Of a DNA stretch of 64,000 nt, positions 9,702-22,344 are shown piece after piece (positions within the stretch are counted from its first letter, which is position 1; every line of letters begins with the position of its first letter). The notes beneath the pieces were generated by a model. The model did no database searches, was not told the DNA's origin, and saw only the letters and a list, made by a program, of their open reading frames with translations. A program made the position numbers and the translations under genes. This DNA is from Oryza sativa Japonica Group (Eukaryota; Streptophyta; Magnoliopsida; Poales; Poaceae): NCBI RefSeq assembly GCF_034140825.1, contig NC_089039.1:29214501-29278500 (forward strand). Direction: 5' to 3'.

Positions 9702-12700
9702 ATGGCGACGGCAGGCGGCCCGGGGAGGGCGCACACGGTCCGCGACCTCGCGGAGGAGGGGAAGAAGCGGGCCGTGCTGCTCCTCGTCTTCGCCTTCGGC
9801 CTCGCCTTCCTCATGTCCCGTGAGTTCTCCCAAACCCTAAGATAGCGCTTGTCTGCTGGTAGCTTCGAGCTCTCCGATAGGTAGGGAGGGGACGGTGATT
9901 TTTGTTTGCCGATGCATTTGTTCGGTCACCAGTTCCGTGATTAGGGTTTATGTTGGTTGCTCGTTCCGATGCATCTGATTTGAACCGTGTTTCTCGGGTA
10001 ATCATCCTCCCTAGATGCGGTAACGGCGGTAGTGATGTACTACTGATTTTTGTTTCACCATCGTTTCTACTCGCTGTTGTTAGGGCGTTTGTTCCAGCGG
10101 TTGTTGCGTTGAGCTCTTCATTTTCTGTTCATTGTTGTTTTTCGAGTAGAGAGATTAGTTTGTCCCACAGGTGCTGTAAATTGCTGCATTGAGCAGTTGG
10201 TAAATTTGGGGTACACTTGGTGTCCGAGCGGATCATTTTTCGTGTTATATGATGTGTTACTTCTTAGAGACATCAGAAATTTTGTTGCTGATTGTCCATT
10301 CTATGGGTTCATGCCTGTGGTGGCATGTTGGTAGTTGTAAATTTGTTTAATGTATAATGTTGCATACAACACTAATTATATGTTAGACTGCATGATTGAG
10401 TGTAGAGACAAGCGAGATAAGCACTAAGTATGTCAGTTCAATTTTGGCCTTGTGGCTTTGCCTATGCCAGGGATCATAAAGCATACCTCTGTGGAAGTTG
10501 AAAAAAAGTGCTACATTTCGAAGAAAAGCTAAGATCCATGTTTGTTTAACCCAGTATTCTACTGAACTAATGTAATGACTAATTTTGTCCATTGCAGTGA
10601 CAAGCTCCTCAGTTTGGATTAACTTGCCATTTGCCACAGCTTTGATTGTTTTATTTCGCTACATATCACTTGACTATGATTTCCGTAGAAAGAGCACAAC
10701 TACCACAGATAACGATGCCAGTCGCGCACTTACCAAAACAAAAAGTATTGAACCAAATAAAATCCCCTCTATTCAAAAGGATGGAAAGTCAGATTGGAAG
10801 AGCAAGGTGAATTCCCCTCCAGTTGAAGCTGCAATTGAACAGTTCACAAGGCACCTTGTCACAGAGTGGGTAACAGATCTATGGTACTCCCGTGTAACAC
10901 CTGACAAGGAAGGTCCAGAGGAACTCATCAATATAGTTAATAATGTCCTGGGAGAGATATCAGTCCGGGCAAGAAACGTTAACCTTATCGCTCTGCTAAC
11001 CAGGTTGTGAAAAGTCTGATCTGTCACATGAAGTACATGAAACAGTGCAAAATTTAAGAACAATGGATGTCTTACAGTAAAATCTTCTCTACCTTTTTCA
11101 GGGATCTGATTGATCTTATATGCAAAAATTTGGAGCTTTATCATTTATGCCAAGCCAAGATTGGAAAAGAGAAGTTTGTTAATCTCTCGACGGAGCGTCG
11201 TGATGCTGAACTAAAACTGACCCTTATAACCGAAAACAAGTTGCATCCAGCTTTATTTTCAGCCAGTGCTGAGCACAAGGTAAGACCGAATGGATCATGA
11301 AGCTTCCAGTTTCTTGTAGTAAGTTATTGTGTTTTCAGATCTCAATGTGATCGGAAATTTGATGGACCGCTAGGGCTGGAATTTTGATTATGTTTCACAA
11401 GTACCACGGATGATAACAATATGCACCATAACACTCCTGCTTCTTCACATCGATAATCGATTATGATTATTTCTTGAATTTCATATATACCTGTATATTA
11501 CCCAGCTGCCCATGGTGTTGAATCTGCGCACGGTATAAGCTGAGTGTTGCTAGGTTAATACATATTTAAAAATCCGGTAGATTAATCATATGCATTCCTG
11601 GTGATCTCTTGTGTAAACTGTTTGGGAGGTATGACATATTAAATTGTATTCCCATTGTTTATCTGTTTAAGCATCAAAGATCATATGATAACATAGTATA
11701 TGTTTATTTTTCCTTGCAGATCCTACAAAGTCTTGCTGATGGGTTGATATCAGTAACAGCAAAACCTCAGGATCTGCAGTGTTACTTCTTCCGATGTACT
11801 GCACGAGAACTTCTTGCATGTGCAGTCATGAGACCTGTCGTGAATTTAGCAAACCCAAGGTAGTGAGCCACTGCTCCTGCTCTACTTGATTCTGTTTTTT
11901 TCTGTTGTCATCATTTTGAGATGTAAATTTGCAGGTTTATAAATGAAAGAATTGAATTGTTGGCTCTTTCTCATGCCAACAAGGCAGAAAGAGGAGTTGC
12001 AGAATCATTGGAGCATGCTACAATGGTTAAGCAAAGGGAACCTCCTATGCCAACTGTTGATGAACTTGCTGCACTAATAGATCCCACGAGTTCAGGGGTT
12101 GAACTTGTGCGATTTAGTCAGGATCAGTCCAAAGCTGCACCAGATACGCAACTCAGTAATACTAGACATCCATCTAACCTCAAACCAAATTCCTCTAGTA
12201 CTTCTTTGACCAATAGTTCACATCCACTTGAGTCTAGCATTTTATCTTCCACTACCCATGGTCATTCGAATTCCAGTATGTCATTGCATTCCCAAAGTAG
12301 TGGCAGGACAACTGCAGAATGTTATGAGGGAGAATGGGCACAGACCATGGATATCAGCTCCCAGCAAAAAAGTCAAGCCCTAGCACCTGAGCACCTTGAG
12401 AACATGTGGACTAAAGGGAAGAATTACAAATCAGAAAATGTAAAACATGTTGCGAGAGTACCTTCCAAATCTTCTTCTCTAGGCACTTCTCCAGTGCAGC
12501 AGTCAGCTCCTTACAGCACTTCTGTTGGTCATTATCCTAGTGCTCCACAAAGGCAGACAACTATGTCTCGTTCTGATGACCAACATTTGATTAAACACTC
12601 AACTACTGCTGCATACTTAAATGGCACCAATCATCTGAGGATGGCTTTATCCAGAGAAAGTGCAGATCATGCCAGCCAAGAAGACTTTGGAGTGGACAGT

Positions 12701-15700
12701 GAGAGTTCATATGCCACTGAGGAGGATGAGAATAACAATGTGACTGGGCTTGACTCTCCAGTAACGAGAGTTTGGGACAGCAAAAGTAAAGGAAATGCCA
12801 CCTCATCACATATACACCATCCACTTGAATCTCCAGGTTTCCATAAAGCAAAGAAGAACAGAAGTCATATTGGCAAGTTGAAAATGACAAAAACTTCAGG
12901 AAGAAAAAGGTCAAGGTCAAATTCTCAAAAGCCTCCTGTCTGGCAAGAGGTGGAGAGATCATCTTTATTGGTGGGGGATGATTTAAATATACTGAATACA
13001 TCGGCAGATGATTCAAGGACGGATGGACTGTATGATGATACTGAGGTGGAAAGTATGTCAAGGATGTTTAGTGGTGCGAATGCTTCATCTTTGTCATTGG
13101 CATCAACTGACTCTTCATATTCATCAAATTATTCCACCACTAATGTGCTAGAAGACTCTTATTTGAAGTTGAAATGTGAGGTATTACATTCTCCTTTTAG
13201 TTATCCTGGTCCTGATAACTATAGATGGCACATATATTTATTCAATTTCTTATTCAGGTGGTAGGAGCTAGCATTGTGAAAAGTGGATCTGGCATGTTTG
13301 CTGTATATTCTGTTTCTGTGACTGATGCCAATGGTAATAGTTGGTCCATCAAGAGGAGGTGATTATATTCTAGTTTTGTATTCACGTGAGCTGTAACAGA
13401 TATTGCACCTATGATTATTCAAACGTGGTGATACTTCTTTTTAACTGGACTTGCACTATTTTTTGACCTTATCAGATTTCGCCATTTCGAAGAGCTACAT
13501 CGGCGTTTGAAAGAATATTCTCAGTACAATCTTCACTTGCCTCCAAAGCACTTCCTTTCGTCAGGGCTAGAGGTCCCTGTTGTTCGAGAGAGATGCAAGT
13601 TGCTTGACATATATCTAAAGGTGTTTTTCTTGTGCTGTTTGAAGATTCCAAGTTCATTTTTTCAATCGCTCCATACCTTATAATTCGAACTTAAGACCAA
13701 CTTTCATGAGGCCTAAAACGATGCAAACATATCGCAAGCAGCAGAGAGTTTTCTTGCTATTTTCTTCGGAGGTATACCAGATAGTGTGCTTCTTAGAATT
13801 CTTCAGACGTATGAATAGACTTGCAAGCATGCATGTGCAGCTAATTACATCTTCATCGATGTTAGTTTGTTGGCTTGTTATATATTTAGTAAACATCTGT
13901 GAGCTTTGTTTTCTGTTCTCCTGTTGCTATATGGTAACTTTATTTTTTTTCCATGTTTTGCTTCAAGTGTTTCGTTGTCTGAACATAATGCATGCTTATG
14001 AAATTTGAATGCTCATTTAAACAAAACACACTTCTAATCACATGATTATTTGTTCTACAGAAGCTTCTTCAGATTCCCACTGTTTCAAGCTGTATAGAGG
14101 TCTGGGATTTTCTAAGTGTTGATTCACAGGTTAGTGTTTTCTTTAATCTTGTTGCACTCACCCGTTGAAACTGGTATATTATAATTCAATAACTTGTCAA
14201 ATGTCCTCGCTGCAGACATACATCTTCACTGACACTCTCTCAGTTATCCAGACGTTGTCAGGTGAATAATCCCCTTTTAGTTGAGTAGCTAATCTATTTT
14301 TTAAACCGTTTGCGTTTTCATGCTATTTAATGCCCATTCTGTGATATCACACAGTCAATTTAGATGAAAGATCAAAAGAGAAGAATACAAAATCATTCAA
14401 TTCTTCCCAAGCTTTGAATGGGAATTTGGTCTCTGCTAGCCAATCTTTGCATGTACATAAAGATGATACCATGCCGAAGGAGAAGGATAAAGACTTTGAT
14501 GCTGTTGATGGTTTGAGATCAAGGAAGAGGAACACGGAACAGAATTTAGGAATTGGTGTTGGCAACACAAATGCCAATCTTCATGAAGACCTCTCTGGAA
14601 GTGACCCTGAACAGAACGAGCATTCATTTATAATAAATTCGGGAAATTCTAAAAAGACACTGTCAAGTGAAACTGACTACCCGCCTCAAAGTTTGGAGTC
14701 TGATGGATACTCAGTAGCTCCTAATGATGTAAGTTATAGTAATTAGTTCTACTGCCACATTTTGTTATCGTTCTTGCATTTGAGCAGTCTTTTGTTCCTC
14801 CATTTTTGTTCTTTTACTTTAATTGTACGTGGTGCACCAGCTGCCTGCCTTATAACTTCAAAATTAATTGCACATGGTGCACCAGCTAACCTGCCTGACT
14901 AATAACTTCAAAACTACTATAATGCAGTGGATGGCTCCAAATCTTAGTGTGCCCTTATTTCATTTGGTTGATGTGGTTTTTCAGCTCCAAGATGGTGGCT
15001 GGATCAGGTACATCATTATAATTTCTAACTTTTAGCGTATCTAACTTTAGTATTTGCACTTGTAGAATAAACCCCCAAGTAAAATAGTTCCTACTGTCGT
15101 TCTTCTTTTTATTTTTAGGAGGCAAGCATTTTGGGTAGTGAAGCAAATACTGCAACTGGGAATGGGAGACACATTTGATGACTGGCTTGTTGAGAAAATC
15201 CAGTTACTTAGGAAGGGGAGGATTGTTGCTTTTGCAGTTAAGCGGGTTGAACAAGTAAGTGTCAAATCCTTAGCAATGCAGGTGCCAAGGTGCCAGCAGA
15301 GTGAAAGGGAACTGTTTTCTTTGATGCAGCTAAATAAATCATATTATAAGACTTTCTAGCATTACCCAAATTCATATAGATGTTAATGAATCTAGACACA
15401 CATATGTCTAGATTCATTAACATATATATGAATGTGGGTAATGCTAGAAAGTCTTATAAGTCTTTGGTCTGAATTGCATAATTTTCTAATTTCACTCTGT
15501 GCAGATACTCTGGCCAGATGGAATTTTCCTGACAAAACATCCTAAGAGAAAAGCAGCAACACCTCCACCTGGTTCCCAGAGTAACGGCATGGCCAACTAT
15601 CTGACTGATGAACAACGACTAGAGGATGCTCATCGTGCAAATTTTGTCCATGAACTAATGATAGGTGAACTTCATACGTAATATTATTCTATGGGTGATG

Positions 15701-16851
15701 CTACACCACTTTATTTTGTTAAAATATATTGTTTTCCCTCTTAGTTTGCTTCCGTAGTTGTAGAGATGTAATGATTCCCTTCTAATAACAGACTTGTTGC
15801 CTGAATTTGAATGCTTCATAACTGCTTTTAGTCTTTAAAGTCCGCATGTTGTTTTAACACTACCATCTTACTGTTTTATCTGCACAGAGAAAGCACCATC
15901 TGCGTTAGTGAGTCTGGTTGGTCGAAAGGAGTACGAAAGATGTGCTCAGGACGTCTACTTCTTTCTTCAGGTAAATATGCCCAGAGGATTCAGGTCATAC
16001 CTTTTTTTTTGCGAGGAAAAAAAGTAGATCATACTGGATGCAAATTTACCATTTTCTGAGCATTCTGCATGATATTACCATTAGAACTCACAACTTTCTT
16101 CAAAAGAAACACTGAAATCATTATTTTTTTTTAAGCAGCTAAGGTAGGCAGTCTTAACATCACATGCCTCATGTTGGGGGTGTTGTGAGTTTAACCATGT
16201 TTTTGTAGAAGTTAGGGTACTAGTGTATCTCACAGAAATTCATAGAGACCTTCAATAACAAGCTCAATCAGCATCTACCTGTGTAGAGTAGTAATGTTTT
16301 TGAAAAGTAAATGTATATCTAATAATGTGACTTGATTAAACTTCTCTGAACCAATTTGGGAGTTTGTTGAAGCAATAATATTTATACGAAACTGGGATAC
16401 CTTTTCCACAAATGTATGTCCTTGTGGCATGCACGTACTCACTTTGACCTAAACTGCCTAAAGGTATGTAGATTTGGCCAGAGTATATGGACAGGTTGAT
16501 TGTAAAAGATGATTTCGTGATATTATTATAAATCATAAAGTTTTTGTAACATACGCATGGGACACGGCTATAAATATTGATGTCTCTCTCTGTGTCTCTC
16601 TTAAACTAAAAAACATGTATTTGTGAAAAGAAAATTCTTAGGAAACAACCTTAAGGTCAAATACAGTAGCATCAGTAACTATATGATCCTTGACTGATGT
16701 TTGGAGTTTATTTTCTGTACAGTCTCCAGTTTGTTTGAAGCAGCTAGCATTTGAAGTCCTAGAGCTCCTTGTACTAGCTGCATTTCCAGAGTTGGATGAC
16801 ATTGTGAAGAAGTGGCATGAAGACAAACAGCAGTTGTACGCCCTGGAATAA
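9702..16851 (+). CDS. PXA-PX-nexin_C sorting nexin-like membrane protein
   Basis: Fifteen exons join in one frame to 1136 aa: 9702-9819, 10598-11003, 11102-11279, 11720-11859, 11935-13180, 13258-13358, 13476-13620, 14061-14129, 14216-14261, 14355-14728, 14928-15007, 15119-15254, 15505-15664, 15888-15970, 16723-16851. All junctions are GT-AG and in phase. Two hydrophobic stretches (about residues 22-62, AVLLLVFAFGLAFLM and INLPFATALIVLF) anchor the N-terminus. They are followed by a PXA domain (about 110-295), a serine-rich linker encoded by the 1246-bp exon 5, a PX phosphoinositide-binding domain (about 697-805, with RRFRHFEELHRRLK and LPPKHFLSSG), and a nexin_C domain (about 945-1136). The domain order resembles animal SNX13/SNX14/SNX19, without a visible RGS domain. 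The expected role is in endosomal or ER-contact membrane traffic. The start context is good (gcgATGg). Confidence 0.92.
15344..15459. mobile_element. Stowaway-derived hairpin in an intron of the PXA-PX gene
   Basis: An almost perfect inverted repeat (ttataagactttctagcatt... ...aatgctagaaagtcttataa) of about 116 bases, with the 'ttaatgaatctagac' core seen in the Stowaway at 8428, but lacking the usual ctccctccg ends. It lies in the intron between exons 12 and 13, about 45 bases before the next acceptor. Confidence 0.75.
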
Positions 16852-17262
16852 TTTTTCATGGTGAACGAATTATTCCGCAGGGTCAGATCAAACACGTATG
16901 CTTGATGCAGAGTGCAGATCCATTCCAGTGTAAATAAGGGAATCCCGAAATCAGTGCTGTTTTGACATTTCTGTTTAAATGGAGGCGACTTCGTGCAGTG
17001 TGAATATGATTAGTTAGCAGTTTGTGAGAACGGTCCCTTCTCCCCCATGGACCAGTAGGCCGTTTTTTTGTTCGACAGACTGGTCTCTCTTTTTTTTTCT
17101 CATAGAATCATAGAGTTTGGTATACATAATGCAGCTTGAAAGAAAGAGGTCACACAGTATTTTTTTACTGTAGGTGTAGGGTTGATGTACTTTTTGTTAG
17201 CGTCTGTTTTTTGTCCCCTGTGGGTGTTACCAAATTTTGTAACTCCGCATTACGTTGAATGA

Positions 17263-17268
17263 AATAAA
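17263..17268 (+). terminator. Candidate polyadenylation signal of the PXA-PX gene
   Basis: AATAAA about 410 bases after the stop codon, downstream of a T-rich stretch. This is one plausible 3' end; others cannot be excluded. Confidence 0.35.
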
Positions 17269-18027
17269 GAAGTGATCCAGGAATTCCTCCTTCGCTGGTT
17301 GTTAGTTCTAAGGGCTCTATCTGAGTCGTCCTTGATTGTCGTTGGCTCGTTAAACCTCTTGCCCTTTGCTGGATCCTTTCCATGTGCTCTCGTTATAAGA
17401 GTCATGCTATCATCATCTTCTCTATGAACACTTTGAGCTTACAGTTCAGCTCGCTGCAGCAGCTTGTTTGTCAGTCTCTTGTTTTTTCCCCCCCTGAAGA
17501 GTGTATCTGTATAGAACTCTGGCAACAGTACACAAATATGTTTCCATTCAAACATTCACAACCAGGCTGCGCCTCGGGAATTGGGATGGCCGTGATCCGG
17601 CACAGGGAAGGGAACGCAACACCGGGCGGCCGACACGCTGCATCACCTGCACTTCACTGCATTCTGTAGAAGAAAACCGTGGACGGGCGAGAGCGGTATG
17701 CGCAAGTGCACCGAATGAGGCCGGAGATCTCCAGCTAGCCGGCAACCAACCGTATCACAGCACGGCCACCCCGCGCGTGTCCAAAACGCCGCGGCTCGTG
17801 GCCGGCCCCGCCCGCCGGCGTCTAGTCGTACTCCGTCGTAAATAGGTACTGTTCATGGCTAAACGCCAGGACGATCACCGGGATTGTTCTCTGAACCTCC
17901 CCTGTTTGGAGAGGACGCTTTGGCTGTGCTTGCAAAGCTGATGACATCACGGACACCCTGCCTGTCTGAACCAGCCGAAGCATATTGTTGCCTCTCGCCC
18001 AGGTACATTCGTGCAGAGGCACGGACC

Positions 18028-18183
18028 TCACAGTAGCCATCTCCCTTTGGCAACTCTTGTCGTGGTATTGACAGGTTCATGGAAGAAGCTAGGCTCCTGA
18101 TCGAACTGGTCCTGTGAGCTTGTGAGGCTGTGAAGCGAAGCCATTGCAGCGACGACAACAGCCAGCAGCTGCCATTGTGCCAT
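18028..18183 (-). other. Short frame with signal-peptide-like start (possible decayed small secreted peptide)
   Basis: On the minus strand, 51 codons start MAQWQLLAVVVAAMASLHSL, which reads as a hydrophobic signal peptide, and continue polar to a TGA. In another frame just downstream an open stretch ends NNPGDRPGV (about 17860), which resembles the core of CEP-type peptide hormones (PGxSPGxG). The two parts are in different frames with no obvious splice sites, so this may be a decayed gene or coincidence. Confidence 0.2.
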
Positions 18184-21100
18184 TCTTCGTCCAGCTATAA
18201 CACTGGTAGGAGTAGTAGCTGCTGCTCATGATTCGCCGTTGCTAGTCGCACGCGGCTGATCCAAGGCAACAATCCTCGTGATGGACTCTGCTGACGCTTG
18301 CCTGCGTCACATTGTCCTCGGTTCTTGGACACTGATTGGCATGTACATTGGCTCCAAGTACGTATACTGCTGGTACTACATTTGAATTCGACATTAGATT
18401 AATCTTTTCTTCCGGTGAGATGTAGGCTTACTTGTTGGCCGTTTCTTTCTTTATGTAAGACTGTAACTATTCGTGTCCTTGGACTTAGCTCTGATCATGC
18501 ATGGTTTTTTGGCCTGTAATCGCGGGACATCAGTGCAGAAGACACTCACTGAAACGATGCGCTAATAATGCAGTAAAATCAATCATGCCCTCCTCCTACT
18601 GCATTGGAATTTGGAGGCTTTCAACATTGAACTGTGATGTATCATGTATCCTACCCCTGATATATCATGTGGTTACAAGCTGCTGTGTGAAGGTTACAAA
18701 AGTTGCCTTGACAGCTGAGTGAAAATTGGGGCCGTTGGGTTTGTTTGTTTGTTCACTCTTCCTGAATTAATTGCTCACTTTTGTTCGATGTCGATCTTTA
18801 AAAAAAGGTTATGTTTGAAATCAAAGCGAGGGAGATGATACGGGGAACAATCAGATAGGTGATAGATGTAGGTATGTGAATGTCTGCTTGTGTTTGATGT
18901 GATCTTCCCTGCTAACTGCTAAATATGAAACAATTTTAGGTCAGAGGGTGTTACTCAATCAGAGGGAGATCATCTGGGACTAATGCGGCGACGAGGATTA
19001 TTCAGATTATTCAGGTATACACGCCTGTGCCTCCCGTGACAGAACAGTTGCTAGTTAAAAACCTGAGAATCTGGAGACAGAAAGGGGTCTCTCTTTGCAC
19101 ATATGTCAAAGCTCACCAACCGGTTGGGTGTATGGTCAGTGAAGTTTATTTAGTGCTCTGCTTGCAGAAGCTTAAACATGTTTTTATGGTGTAACAACCA
19201 GCTTTGTACCATCATGTGCAAGCATCCTCCCAGACGGCCGGCCGGCCGGCCGGCACCTTTGATTTCAGCCATTGAAGTTGAAGAGATACGCTTGTCTTGC
19301 ACTCTGTTCTCACTCGATGCTGCTCTTGAACTTTTCTTTGTCCAATTCGATCTCTTCTTTCCATGTGCTGGAGCCTGGATGGAGATTGGACCATCCACCT
19401 AGCATCTTGGATTCCTGGTACTACCGGCTGCTACTTGCGTTAGCTGCAGCGGTAAACAGCAGAATGATGGGGGCGTTGATGACGGCGTCATCCAATCAGG
19501 ATGGTGATACTGGGAATGGATTCTAAGTCTCGATGCCTTTTTGTTTGTTATCTGAATAGTTATAAAAAAATTTAGAAAACAAATTGATAAGGTATAACTT
19601 ACATTTGAGTGATATATTGAACTTAAAATAAAATATAAAAGTTCTACTCCTACGTCATTTCATTGATAAAGAAAAGATACACACCGATAAAAAAAAAGAT
19701 ACTAATTCTACGGTCCTTTAAAAAATATCTGGAGGACCAATATTTTACACTAAAAATTTTGTTACCTCGAAATACCTAGTATCTAGAGGTATCAAGTTTT
19801 ACACTAAAAAATTGTAATATCTTGATACCTTTTCAAGAATTGTAAACTTTCCAAAAGAAAAAACAAACAAACCTGCTGCCTCATTTTTTTTTGAAAGGAA
19901 TCAGCACGAGACTGTGCTATTTCATTAGATATAGGCGTAAAAAAATACAACCCCTAGGGGCAAAAAAAAAAAGAGCTGTACAAAATTATATAAGCGCTAT
20001 GATTAAGTTGGTAAGAATTCTCCAAGTCACATTGCGCCTGCCATTATCCAGGTTCTTGCCTCTTCCTTTATTTTTGCCATAAGGTTGGGGGGCCGCCGTT
20101 TCCTTGTGCTCCAAGTCCCTGCTGCCTCATTTCATTGATAGACAAAAGATACACACCATAAACACTGTTATACAAGCAACTCATTATCTTGTCCTTTTTT
20201 AATATATTTTCTATAACCATTGCATAAAACGATCGAGAGGATGTTTTCTCGAGGTTTCGGAATTTCTCAGGGTGGTACCGATGAAACCTGAAACGCGCGT
20301 GTAATGGTGGTGGCCGGTGTCACCTGCTCCATGGGCCGCCGCTTGCTGCCTGCAACAATTGGAGGTGGCGATCAGCGAACCACTCAACCAGATCGCACAT
20401 TCCGGCATCGCGCGCATGCGTGCATGCATGCAGCGGGCGGCAGCAAAAGGAAGGCAGCCAAGAGCACGGAGAAATCATCGGTTTCCGCGTCACAAGCGAA
20501 GCGAGTGCCATGAGGCATGAGCAGAGCTTAGCAGCAGCTGCACTTCGACGTGTATCAGTGTATGTGTCACGGTGCAGCGAAGAGCAGTGTGGATATATGG
20601 TTTGCAGTTGCACGATCATATCACAGTGTGGATTCAGCTGAGCTTCCTGTCACTGACGAGCTCATACATTCAGGCTAGTAGTATTGGTACTGTAACCCTT
20701 GAAATGCAGAGATAGGTTGCGATCAATAATTTATGATCATTAGTTAGATGATCAACCTCGGTCACCTCACCAATCATATTGAGTTTATTATGGGTACATG
20801 GTCGAGTAGGACCTGATCATTGCTCATCGTCATCATGGATGTAAGAATGCTGGGGACTGATTTTGTTAGCGCAGAATAGATGTTCTAACTACGAATAAAC
20901 AAGAGGAACTCATTTAAGTCACCACACTGTTATCGAGTCTCTAATCTGCCACCGAATAATCAATGCTCCATCAGTGTACGTACACTACTTTTACTTCTCT
21001 AAATAGTTCGATCACTTAGTTCGATTAAAACCATTACCTCCCCCCCCCCCCCTCCAAAAAAAAAAAAGACACTACCATTTTCTTGCCATCGTCACCACCT

Positions 21101-21211
21101 CTCCAGTATGATATTAGATTTGGTATTGCATGTAATCTATAAGATATTATGCCCGATCTCTATAGAATAACATGTCTCATACATAATACCAGGTCTAATA
21201 AATAGATGCCA

Positions 21212-21468
21212 CCCCGTCTTAGAATATAAGAAGTTTTAGAGTTGGACACGATTATTAAAAAAGTAGGTAGAAGTGAATGGTGGAGGATGAATATTAAGAA
21301 AGTATGTAGAAGTGAATGGTGGAGGTTGGTTATTAAGAAAATAGGTAGAAGTGAATGGTGGATGGTTGTGAACTTGTGATTAGTTGGAAAGAAAATGCTG
21401 GTGAAGAAGTTATATTTTGGGACAAATCCTGAGGGCTAAAAGTTATTATATTTTGGGACGGGGAGAGT
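21212..21468. mobile_element. Degenerate MITE with internal tandem repeat
   Basis: The ends accccgtcttagaatataa and ttatattttgggacggggag are inverted repeats of the Stowaway/Mariner-like type. Inside, about 21254-21365, three copies of a unit of about 37 bases containing 'taggtagaagtgaatggtgg' stand in tandem. A similar internal arrangement is seen in the element at 47299. Confidence 0.6.
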
Positions 21469-22344
21469 AGGTACTAAGAGAATAAGATATATCTCTTTTT
21501 TTTTTAAGTTCTTGTTGGTGATGAACTTAAGGTCATAGAGGCGTAGTGACACGCGGTGAAGGTGGTGGCGAAGTCGTCATAGCCTTCAATTGTGTCTTCG
21601 AGGTGCCTCAATTTTGATTAAAAAAACTGAAGCTTTTTCCACCTAATTGATCGATCGGGTGGAGAAAGAGGAAGAAAATGCAGGATGAGGATGTTACATA
21701 CGAAGACGAGGGTCAAGGCATCACCGAGAAAGACAGAAAGGTGTCGTCTCATCGTCGCTAACCACCGACATCTTCCTTTGATTCTTCGTCCTCCTGTACG
21801 CTCGATCTCTCTTTTTCTCTCTCGCTATGGGTCGCCTTTTTAGAGATGAAAAGAAACACGAGATAAATGGGAGAAGAAAGAAGATGTATAGGTAGTGTTT
21901 GGTTTTGTTTTGGGGGCTTTCTGATCCGATCTGAAGATTTCTAAAAGCGAGTGCGAGGTCACCCGGATGTTGAGTACTAACACCGAAGCATACCGTATCA
22001 ATGCGAGGACAGGATTCCGTCCGCTGGCATTCCCCGTTACGGTAAGAATAGTATGCCGTGCCATTATTATTTATCCGGAGGATTTGCTCCCATCATGCAT
22101 GTATGAGGTGGCGTACGTCCCGTTGCAAAAGCCAACTGTTGCTCCACGACACCAACATATCTGTACCTATCTGGCTGCCACATCATCAGACGATCGCTCG
22201 CCATCTCTCGTCGCCCAACTGGAGTAGTATTTTAAGCCCAGCCACTACATGCAACTTGAGCGACACCAGCTGCTACTACAACCATCTGCAAGCACAACGA
22301 GAGGAATCCAGAGCTAGTAGGCACACTTGTGCATTGTGTCCGTC

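Larger units (their letters stand above)
16852..22344. other. Large intergenic region between the PXA-PX gene and the OVATE gene
   Basis: No gene can be supported with confidence. It holds the 3' UTR of the upstream gene (to about 17.3 kb), a GC-rich patch at 17.55-18.2 kb with a short signal-peptide-like minus-strand frame (listed separately), a CCGG-rich run at about 19235-19252, AT-rich sequence with oligo-A/T runs at 19.55-20.2 kb that may be an old repeat fragment (a 'ctcatttcattgata' segment occurs twice), poly-C/poly-A at 21041-21068, and a degenerate MITE at about 21212-21468. Confidence 0.55.

Noticed and set aside
19570-20180. Possible LINE/SINE fragment with oligo-A/T runs and a repeated 'ctcatttcattgata'
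   Set aside because: No coding remnant, target duplication or recognisable end could be shown; left as unassigned intergenic DNA.
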